Shown piece after piece: positions 54,903 to 64,000 of a stretch of DNA of 64,000 nucleotides. The notes beneath the pieces are model-generated. The model made no database searches and was not told the DNA's origin. It saw only the letters and a program-made list of their open reading frames with translations. This stretch comes from Siphonodentalium dalli. Its lineage: Eukaryota; Mollusca; Scaphopoda; Gadilida; Siphonodentaliidae. The translations under genes and the position numbers were made by a program. The stretch spans positions 180,576,011 to 180,640,010 of the forward strand of contig CP136064.1 in NCBI GenBank assembly GCA_032622095.1, given 5' to 3'. The stretch's first letter is position 1. Every line of letters starts with the position of its first letter.

Positions 54903-55016
54903 ATGTTGGCATGGTTCGCATTAGGTTTGGTTGTGTTGACGTTGTTACAAGTCCGCACTGGTATAAATGTTGCTCCATGCAATTGTAATCAAACTGACGA
55001 AATCCCAACCTATTAA
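54903..55016 (+). CDS. Possible small secreted peptide, 37 residues
   Basis: ATG at 54,903 opens a 37-codon frame with a typical signal peptide: hydrophobic core WFALGLVVLTLL after a short start, then a likely cleavage region (QVRTG) and a short tail containing APCNCNQ. It ends TAA at 55,014-55,016. The upstream 100 bp are CpG-richer than the surroundings and hold GACGTCATATTGG, a partial CRE-like site, and GGCACGCGC, as a promoter might. A donor-like TACAG/GTAGGC follows at 55,038, so this could be the first exon of a gene whose frame I misjudge. No family recognised. Confidence 0.3.
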   Translation: MLAWFALGLVVLTLLQVRTGINVAPCNCNQTDEIPTY

Positions 55017-56664
55017 ATCACTATAGAATTTGTACAGGTAGGCCTACAAACAAAACATGTTCTTGGAAATTGAATGTTCTTCCTTACTTATATTCTAATG
55101 ATTTGGGTTGTGATTTGAAACAAACAAACAACCCAAATTATGAGGAGGTAAACCCGAGTTCTCACTCATAATAACCCCAATTTCCAACCAAGGCCAAGGG
55201 TTGTGGAGGCGAGTACAACTAATATTTCATCCAAATTGAGAATGGGCATATGTGCCAGTAAAACAAAATGGCCCCGGGGAGCCACGATCGAAAGGCTGGA
55301 AGATAGGCATTCATGTATGACTACAATATGATAATTATGAGGTACAGAGTCTGTACTACAGACCCAAACCCTACCACAAGCAACCAACTTCGTGTACGGT
55401 ACGTAATTGGTTATAAGAAATATTTATAGTTATTTAATCTTGACGTTCATATAAGTCAACACATATTAGTCGTGACTGCATGGTCGTCCTTTTTACATGG
55501 ATTTCAATGCCATAATTTCTTGTTTATGAAGGAAATAACTTAAAACATTGAAACAATAAATGTTATTTTTTATTTTTTCGCGGGTTTCCTTGAGATTTAA
55601 TGTCATTACGTCTAACGTTATTTTCCAATACATATTCACGCCAGGCAGTCCACACAATTGCTCTTTCCATGCGATTTAATGTCATCGCGTATGTCGTTAT
55701 ATCTCAATAATATTACAGGCAACAATACGCCAGCTAAAGGCGGGATTAAAACAGCGGGACTATAACTCTTAATGAATACTGCGAAGCAGAATGTCGTTGA
55801 ATAGACGGGTATGAGTTGAACCTATAACTGCAATTGTGAATTTGTATTGAATTGTAAGTCCCACTTAATTTTCGAGTCATCGGCTATTTTTATAGTGCCT
55901 TGATATCAGGTTTTTAAACACAATCTGTGCCATAAAAAATATGATTAAAACACTATATATAGTTCATCACCATTCCAAACGTCTGTATCAGAAGATGCCC
56001 CTAGAGAAATAGAAAACATCTTAAATCATAAAAAGATTCCCCCGTTAAATGTCATGGCTCTCAGAATGCAACAGAATTCAACCTAATGTATTTTCAATTG
56101 AAGGGGAATAACATTATCTTTAAAATATAGAGTTACCCCCCCCCCCCCCCCCTCCTCCATTGAAAATAATACACTTTACTTTGCGCAACAAAACCAGATG
56201 AACCTTAAGCACAAAACAAGTCGTTAACCCTGCGTTAACTCAACAAAAACAACATGTTCACAGTTTATTACACCGGATAAGCTGATAATACAGTGTTAGA
56301 GAGCTTCATATTTCAAATGGTATATATAGTGGCATATATTTTATATATGTGATCTGGGGGTTCGAAAATTAAGTGGGCCTTGAATGTTGATGTTTTTTTT
56401 TCAAATACAGATTGCCAGTTCGGAAAAACTATATCTCTTACATGTAGTTTATTTCAGTCATCGTGTTGTTAACTTTCCATAATGAACGATAAACTGATAC
56501 TCTTTTCTTGCTATTAATAACCGATATCTAGGACAATTTGGGAATTAGAAGTGGATGTATAAATGTACTATATATGAATACTAGCGTAATCGTATTTTTC
56601 ATTCCTCTTGTGGTTTTTGTGGTGGGGTGCAAATTTGGATTCATTTCTGGTTAAATACGCCCAG
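55017..56664. other. No gene seen
   Basis: Besides the dispersed repeat at 55,447-55,527 (see 26,900) and a run of about 17 C residues at 56,136, nothing could be supported. Confidence 0.4.
55447..55527. repeat. Second copy of the 26.9-kb dispersed repeat
   Basis: It shares CATATAAGTCAACACATA, GGTCGTCCTTTTTACATGGA and CATAATTTCTTGTTTA with 26,907-27,005. Confidence 0.6.
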
Positions 56665-56753
56665 AATAGAAAACCTTCGGAATAGCGAACCTTCGGAATA
56701 ATGAACCTTCGGAATAGGGAACCTTCGGAATGGCGAACCTTCGGAATAGAGAA
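56665..56753. repeat. Minisatellite, inverted relative to 50.2 kb
   Basis: Units of the type AACCTTCGGAATAGCG, five to six copies, the complement of the array at 50,158-50,250. The two inverted arrays could be the ends of one 6.6-kb element, but no duplication was found. Confidence 0.85.
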
Positions 56754-56914
56754 CCCTACCCATTGAGCCCGTACCTTTGACTGATTTGGACATGGCTCAT
56801 ATTTTATCCTCCAACATTATATTTACGTTACTTCGAAGCGGCACAGTAAATATAGTTCGACCTCACGAAATGGCGATATTCAGACTATACAAACGCTACG
56901 GTAGATGAACGGGT

Positions 56915-57191
56915 CACTCTCACCAAAAAAGTGCTGAAGGGTACACAGGTTTTGAAATCTTGTTCTAAATGACGTTTAGTATTTGTATCTGCCATGATTT
57001 ATGTTACTAATTTGTTAGAGAATAATTGTTTACGTTCCCATGAACATTGAAAAGAACTGAAAACAAACTGATGATGGGCGCCCGACTTGAAGTACCGGTA
57101 ACTGTCTTAGAGCCGATCACAAACCCTGTGTACCCGTCAGCACATTTTGAAACCCTGTGTACCCTTCAGCACTTTTTTTTTTGTGAGAGTG
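56915..57191. mobile_element. MITE of about 277 bp
   Basis: CACTCTCACCAAAAAAGTGC at the left, with AGGGTACACAGG following, is complemented at the right by CCTGTGTACCCTTCAGCACT and GTGAGAGTG; the arms are about 43 bp. A partial second copy of the right arm lies at about 57,121-57,148. The target duplication is unclear. Confidence 0.65.
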
Positions 57192-57275
57192 GTGAACAAA
57201 TACTTTTCGAATCATAGAAATCTTTCCGCTTTCTTCGGGTTTTCGCGCACATGCCAAAAGGTGAGAGTAACACTA

Positions 57276-57345
57276 CCGTAAACAATAAAGAGTGTTTCTA
57301 GTTAGTACATACCTGATATGGTATGCATAAAGAGCGTTTAATCAC
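57276..57345. repeat. Fragment of MITE family B
   Basis: TAAACAATAAAGAGTG and ATACCTGATATGG then ATAAAGAGCG correspond to the middle of family B (29,953-30,015). Confidence 0.5.
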
Positions 57346-57359
57346 ACTTACCAAAATTA

Positions 57360-57665
57360 TCATCCAAGTTTGCTGCAACTTTGCGACACAATTTCAGCAA
57401 CCCTTGCCGCAGAGTTGCAACAACCGATGTTCTCATTGAGTGTTACCATGCAACTTAGGTTGCTGCAAACCTTGCCGCAATGCCATTTGTTTGCTGAAAT
57501 TGTTACCATCTAAAGTAGGTTTCTGTGAACATTACAGCAATGCCAGGTTCCTGCAAACTTACAGCAATTTTACCATGCAATTTAGGTGCTTCAAATTAGG
57601 TTACTTCAAACTTTTCTGCATGTCATATTCCTGCTAACTTAGCGCCAAACAATTGTTTGCTGCAA
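57360..57665. repeat. Degenerate tandem repeat of about 60 bp
   Basis: Repeats of the form ACCATGCAACTTAGGTTGCTGCAAAC, shortened to variants such as ACCATCTAAAGTAGG, alternate with GCAATGCCA. At least four poorly conserved units. Confidence 0.5.
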
Positions 57666-58929
57666 TTTTAACATGAATATCAGGTTTGATTGCAAACAAA
57701 TTAACAGGTTTCTGAGGGAACTTAATTTTATGAAGGCTATAACTACTGTTTATAAATGAATGAGCTTTGCGACATTCCACATGACTGCACATGCAGACCT
57801 GTATATGTAGGCCTATAGTAGTAACGGCATTTGTGATGCATGACAAGTAGAAGCTAGCTTGTGCATTGCAAATTACATATAGATGTGTAATGTAAGGAAA
57901 CAATTATATGTATGTGTACCGTAAGAAAACAATCATGTTGTTTGTGTACATTAAACTATTTTTTTTTCTTCATTATTGGCATTGGTCTGACCTCTCATTT
58001 GGGCATATTCTTGAAGCCCGTAACATTGTGGCTTTCTTGGAGTTTATGCATGCTTTAATGATTATTATAATGTCTGGTCCACTCATTTTAGGTTCGTTGC
58101 ATATGCTGAACAAATTAATAAACATCAATTAATACTCACGTGCATGTCAGATGTGCTTGGCGATTTTTTTAAATGGACACAACCATTGTTAAATGTTAGG
58201 TATATCAATAATATGGCTATATCAACACGCATTGACAACCCGCAGCTTATGGATGATTTTGCAACACAATGCATGGTCTACTTATTTAACCATTTTTGGA
58301 AAATACTGGATAAACATCAATGTATAAAAAACATTTAAATAACCATAAATGATATGTGCCTATTGGCTAAATAAAATCAATAGTGTATTTTTTATCAAGG
58401 AAACTCAACCTTGATGCCCAAATTTCCAGTATGGGACACATAGTGGGTGTGATAAAACATTTGATTACGCAAGATTGAAAAAATAATTTCCGCTACCTGA
58501 CCACCCGCTCCTAGCAATTATTATTTAGCATATTCCAACATAGAAATAAACAAAACCAGTTGATTAGTAGTAGCATGATCGGAAGCAAAATCGTAAAACA
58601 GTTCCCACAGGTATCTTCCCGTCTTTTTGCCAACATTGAAATACTTTTGAGCGAAAATATAAAGATATTCATTACGTATAGGGAGTATCGGAGACCAGAG
58701 ATTGAAATTGTTGTGTGTGACTTACATGACACTCACAATAGTAGAAATAAGTAAGATATTAAACAGAAATAATATATATGGAGCTCATTACTTGTAGTAG
58801 AGGCTCTTATGTACTCCCGTGTGCACTTTGTGAAGAAATATAGCGACTATGCCAATGACGTTGCTTGATATATCAGGCACCAGAAAACACATGTTAGACA
58901 CCTTGGGGTCGCGACTGGGTGGATTTATG
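57666..58929. other. No gene supported
   Basis: Small open frames occur but lack convincing splice sites. The best (58,610-58,753, plus strand, containing FANIEILLSENIKIFITYRE) follows a CCCACAG acceptor and ends in a stop; too little for a call. Confidence 0.35.
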
Positions 58930-60190
58930 ACGTCATCAAGATGGCCGCCATACACAATTTCACAGTATGTACTTAGTCAGTTTGATTAATATCTACTTGT
59001 AAATTTATTATATAAATTTGATTATCTCACCACTGACGTGAAACTAATACCCCATACTTCCATTTGACAGAAAAAGTGGCCACCAAAAACCAAGATGGCC
59101 GCCAAAATGGCGACCGAAATTCGGAAAATTGATGATTTTTCACACTTTCCTCTTGAATCATTAACCGATGTTTGAAATTTGTAACGAATAAAGACCTAAA
59201 TTTGAATAAATTCTAGTATCCAACCATTTCTACAACATAATATGTCATATTTCGGATCTCATTCCTGTCAGCTATCTTTAAAATGTGAATTCAAAAATGT
59301 GCTATGAAAGTTAACCAAAATTCAATTATATGATTCTAGCCAAGAGTTGAACAGAAAATAACTGAATTTGATGAAGATAATGTAAAAATGTTTTAAATAT
59401 GTAAATTGCCATATAGTTACACTGAAAATAATGCATATTCGTTTAAGATGGCGGCCAAGATGGCTGCCAAAATGGAGAAATCACCAAAATCTGTCCAATT
59501 TTGATTAATATCACTCATGTGTTGGGGAAAAGTAAATATATGTGAATATGTGCTACTTTTTCGCGGACATCCATGGACTTATGGAATGAATTGTAAATTT
59601 GGTGAACCATACAGCTGCTTATACCCGAGAATTCAACAGAATTATACCACGAAAATTAAGTCAAATCATCTTCATGGCAGCCACACAAATTTGCAGAATG
59701 GGCACTGAGTGAGGAAGAAAATTTAACACAGAAAATATTTCTACGGCAATGATAAAATTGCACCAAGCTTTCTTTTGAAAGAACAAGATTGATAAAAAAA
59801 ACCAAGATGGCTGTCAAAATGGCGACCGAAATATAGAAATATAGAAATGTGTTGAATTGTTACACATGCCACTTACATCATTTTCGGTTATTTGTAAACT
59901 GTGGCGAGTAGGAATTGAAAAACATATTATGCTGTAATTTGTGTCTAATTGTTGTCCATACTCCGAAAAATGCAAATTAAATAATTCGCTATGTAATTTC
60001 ACAAATAAACTTGTTTCTCGAGGTTCTAGATTAACATTGGATATAAATAGGCATAATAAAACAAACAAAAGTGTACACAGTTTTAAATATCGTTAGTGTC
60101 ATTCAATTACATTACACTCGACATTGATCTATTGACCCAAGATGGTCGCCAGAATGGCCGCCAAAACTCACAGTTATAAAATGTGACAAA
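58930..60190 (+). repeat. Satellite block with YY1-like motifs, about 350-bp period
   Basis: CAAGATGGCCGCC-like sequence followed by AAAATGGCGACC recurs at about 58,938, 59,091, 59,445, 59,801 and 60,138, the last four spaced by about 350 bp. Between motifs the units share weak similarity, such as GAATTCAAAAATG-like blocks. AAGATGGCGGC at 59,445-59,455 is a full YY1 core. An inverted block lies at 63,320-63,960. Confidence 0.7.
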
Positions 60191-63100
60191 TGTTTATATT
60201 CTCAAACGGCATTTAGCAAATGAGTTGGATATATTCGCCCAATCTAAATTAGATACTATCATGTTAAGGTATATTGTGACTATGTTTGACCAAACATAGT
60301 TTGTTTATAATCGAGAATATATCAGAATGGACTCTTAGAAACCTAACATGAAATTGCCCAATATAATTTAAACGATCCTGCCCTTTTCCTGGGAAGGAAG
60401 TCAAACCAGATATGTGCTGACTATCATTATAAGGGCATAACGAGTACTCGAACGCAAAAGAATCCCTGCAGTCATAATACAGACATAAATCCAACTTTAT
60501 GGCTATATTATTTCGTTTGGGGCAGATCTGCTTTATTCGTTGCTTATTCTTGATTAATTGTTGACCACGTTGATTTCGCCCGGCCACAAAAATTTAGAAG
60601 ATTCAGGAAAAATATCACACCTTGACTTCATCGAAGTCGAAGTTGCATTGCTATCATACTGCCACCGGGAAATATAATTGCTCAACTTAGAAATACACAG
60701 GCATTACATGTTAGTGCAAACATTATTTCGTATCTAATTATGAAACAGTTGTGTCTAATAAGATACAATAAGGGGATATTGCATTGTTCAGTTTCTTGTT
60801 TTTGGCATATCTGTGTTTCATCACCCGAAATTCGTTTGAATGGTTGAGACATTGTCACACTTCTCAAGACGTGAGTCAGCACATGTACCACCCTTGTTAC
60901 TTCGTCCAATAGATGGTCACATTGATGGTAGCCTAACTACAACCAACTCACCCCAGCAACTACAGTTGAATTAAAAACTCATCTCGCAAGCTAACAGAGC
61001 TCACCACAAAACTCTCCAACTGCATATCAGAGACTCCATATAGAATGTTTCTTTCGGTTACAGATTTAATAAATAAATGTCAATACGGCCGCTGACCTCA
61101 TAGCAAATACATTGCATATTCACTTCGATGTAGTCTAACAGAACTGTGCACGTAACCGAGTTAATGCTTGTCAGTTTATTTTAGAATATGTCAAAACATC
61201 AGTATCGGGCAAAAATAGCCTAAGGTTTGTCATTCTCCATGTCGAGTCCAGCAAGTGACAATAACGGCACCTCAACTTCTTCCTGGTTGTCAATGAACAA
61301 TATCGTGAAATCAAAATGCCTATGCCTAGTGCCTGGATATTTAGTGATGAAATACCTCATCGAAACACCAGAAGTTAATCTTTGGTCCATGCCATATGAT
61401 GCTGAATCGAACTAATGAATACAGTGACGGGTCATCAAGATAATTTAATGGAACGTTTATTAAGATTTCTTGCAAAACGTCGACATGGGGACATTCATTA
61501 GCATTATACATCAACTGTTAGTTCACAGAAAGTAAATATCTTCGAATCACAGAAACCCCGCAATCTCGAACGAAATCCTTTAATTGTCCATCGAATAAAT
61601 GTAGTTTATAGAATTTGCTGGCAAACCGTACAACCATAATAGTCGGATCCACAAGTAGGCCAATAACAAGCTTGGAATATAGATACTGCGCAAAAGTTGG
61701 AAGTAATAGATAACAATGTTATTCTTGAATTGAGAGAATATTGTGGATTGTTAGCTATTTGAAGAGTCCATAACTGAAATATTCTTCAACTATTGCTCAG
61801 GAAGGTATAATATTACAACGTTTAACGACCTGAGTTTTCTGCAGACCTGATTACATTGTAGTGGGATATCAAATGTTCCTGTATAAAACATCTGGAAAGA
61901 ATACTACAAACTTTCCACCCAATAATAATACATGTACCCCAACATGTCGGTGAGTTGAATTGCCTCTACAGCCAAGTCGAACTGTGCATTGGTGCGAAAA
62001 TTATTATCAATTTTATCTGGAACATTGCCGATAGCCGATACAATTACAGAAATGCAGGTATTTAAAGAAAATTTGGTGTGAATATGTTTCTTGTATGACA
62101 TTTTGATGAGACATAACGCAAGCATGAAAGAACTTCGATAACACATGTGATAAATATGACATAAGTGCATACGTTCTGCACATGAAGATGGGGATCATAC
62201 ACGGAACGAACTTGTAGTATATGCGATATCCAGAAAACTATCTCTGTGGAACTCAAATACACATGTATACCAATTGAACTCATTATATGAGGCTATCTTC
62301 CTACCCTAGCTCGATCAAAATCAGCCACGCTTTCGCAAATCTTGGGTCTGGAGTCAGTGAGTTAACCAGAGCTGTCCAGAGCTCCACAACAGTTTCTGTT
62401 TGGGTACGAACCTGAACATAATTTATCTCTAGTCGCTATATATCGCATGTAATAAGCAGAGGTCTGGTAGAAATCCGCCGATGCTATTCTTCTTCGCAGA
62501 AGACAGATATAGCTCACATCTGAACGCTCTCGTTTGGTAGTTTGCGACAAAGCAATTACTGTCATATAATCCCCTGATGCACACACAATATGAACTAGAT
62601 GTTATTCAAGGACGAGCAATTGTAAAAAAAATCATTTTCACAAAAGTATACCCTGTGTTTTCGTATATGTATATTAATAAGAACGAATCACACAAATATT
62701 AGCTCCTATTCTTATATTTGGACTTAGTATACACTAATTATTAAGCTTGTTAACATGGAAGATGTCTGTAATGTCAACGCATTATATGCCGCTACTGTTT
62801 TTGGGTACTGCATTGTGTGATGTCCATTCAATTAATTTCCGTGAGCAGCTGAATTTCGGTAGAATTGACTTAGTACGATGGCATTACATGAGCAATACGG
62901 GAGTCAAGTGAAAAAATTCTTAGCCAAACCCCATAAGGGGGGCGATATCAAGGGGAAGTAATTAAAGTATTGCTCAATACCGACAGCCTTATAGTTGAGG
63001 TAGGGATTTTTTTCCAGTCGAGTCACCCAAATCAGGACATTTCCGCTGTACATGTAATGATGGATGTAATCAGCATATATTCAGATTTGGATATTTTCAA

Positions 63101-63300
63101 ATAGGTCAACATCAGATGAATTTATCTACTTTTCATGGTTTCTGTTTCCATTCTCATGAAATCTCGGATATAAGCAGCTACTGTTCGCAAAATATTCATA
63201 TTGTATCAGATTGTATCAGCATTCCTGGCACTTTTGTCAACAGGGGAACAAATGTGTTTACTAGTAGTCACTGAAACCCACATTATGATCGTTATCAATG
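60191..63300. other. No gene seen between inverted satellite blocks
   Basis: Several short open frames, none with splice signals or motifs. This DNA is flanked by inverted satellite blocks and may be the interior of a foldback element. Confidence 0.4.
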
Positions 63301-63960
63301 AAAACTAGCAAATTTGGATGATTTCTCCATTTTGGTAACCATCTGAGTCACCATCCTGAATTTAGATTCATGTGGATAATAATATCTTAATCTAACATAT
63401 CATGGTTGTCGAATGATTAGATAGTATAATTCATTCAAAATAAGGTTGCTAGTAGCCACCGATTTCAAACCGCTGTGAATAATTTAAGAGGCGAGTGTGG
63501 AAAATCATCAATTATTATAATTTCGGTCGCCGTTTTGGGAGCCATCTTGGATTTTTAGGTCCAAATTGCACCGCCAAGAGGAAGTGTGATCCAATGGTAT
63601 TATTGGTCGCGAAACATTATCATTTCACTATCTAAATTTTCCTCCCAGACTCAATGCCAACTCTGAAATTGTTCATGGTTGCCATTTTGATGATTTCATC
63701 TCATTTTCGTCGTTTCATTCTCTCGAATTCTTGAGTATAAACAGCCATTGTTCACAAACTATTCATATTGTTTCATATCTCCATGTTATTACGCCAACAC
63801 GGAGCAAATATATTCACCTATATTAACTAAATCGCACATTAGGAGTGATATCAAAGAAAATTTGACAAATTTTAGTGATTTATCAATTTTGGCAACCATT
63901 TTGGTCGCCATCTTGAATACAGATGCACTTTTTTGGTTGTAATTATATGGCAATCTATAT
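63301..63960 (-). repeat. Satellite block with YY1-like motifs, inverted copy
   Basis: On the minus strand, CAAGATGGCGACC and CCAAGATGGCTCCC type motifs lie at about 63,915, 63,555 and 63,355. The unit at 63,490-63,560 matches 59,090-59,165 in inverted orientation, including GGCGACCGAAATT and AATTGATGATTTT. It probably continues beyond the window. Confidence 0.65.
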
Positions 63961-64000
63961 GTTTAAACCTGTTGCAAATGTTTGTCATCAAAATCAGCTA

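Noticed and set aside
58144-58338. 64-codon frame starting MSDVLGDFFKWTQPL
   Set aside because: No splice signals, motif or neighbours; length expected by chance.

Overview
The window looks like nuclear DNA of an animal, most likely a marine invertebrate and probably a mollusc. It is AT-rich and gene-poor. The few coding stretches are short exons between good GT/AG splice sites, and much of the rest is inverted-repeat transposons and satellites of a kind common in molluscan genomes. The taxonomic call rests on general appearance and is uncertain.

Layout, left to right. 1-5.3 kb: a 3.5-kb foldback element (1865-5330). 5.3-13.7 kb: mostly empty, with one isolated minus-strand exon (6866-7100) and the phase-consistent 3' end of an unrecognised plus-strand gene (8707-11267). 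13.7-23.4 kb: a cluster of broken copies of a zinc-finger gene fragment, two of them in a tandem 1.9-kb duplication; the third is split by a Harbinger-like MITE. Satellite-like tandem repeats lie between. 23.4-27.2 kb: small inverted-repeat elements, including a Harbinger-like element nested in a mariner-type MITE.

The centre of interest is 27,441-49,729. Three observations show that these 22,289 bases are a single transposon. Both ends carry the same inverted repeat of about 370 bp, beginning GCAGAAAGTTGGATATT. The ends are flanked by an identical 9-bp direct repeat, TTCCTGGTG. The two flanks are complementary halves of one 494-bp MITE, and two uninterrupted copies of that MITE lie nearby (29,738-30,231 and 41,756-42,248) and show the empty site. 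A 9-bp duplication with long inverted repeats is the signature of Mutator-like elements (MULEs). On its minus strand (48,676-43,786) the element holds a decayed transposase gene with an Ulp1-like C48 protease region, a GATA-type zinc finger, a MULE-type DDE core and a SWIM zinc finger. On its plus strand (32,410-41,505) it holds a seven-exon gene for a Tpt1/KptA-like tRNA 2'-phosphotransferase. The window therefore contains a giant MULE that carries an NAD+-dependent RNA-repair-type enzyme as apparent cargo.

This giant element has itself been hit repeatedly: a piggyBac-like element (27,799-29,365) lies in its left inverted repeat, a 3.55-kb element with CACTGGGG ends and a 5-bp target duplication (36,344-39,893) lies in an intron of the phosphotransferase gene, and several TTAA-type and mariner-type MITEs are present. 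The MULE transposase is broken by several frameshifts, so this copy cannot move by itself. The phosphotransferase exons seen here are free of stops and keep consistent splice phases, apart from one conserved stretch that I could not find.

50-64 kb: more repeats. These include a DNA three-way-junction palindrome, inverted copies of a 15-bp minisatellite, a triple tandem array of mariner-type MITEs, a small possible secreted-peptide ORF (54,903-55,016), and two inverted blocks of a roughly 350-bp satellite carrying YY1-like motifs. No tRNA, rRNA or CRISPR was seen.
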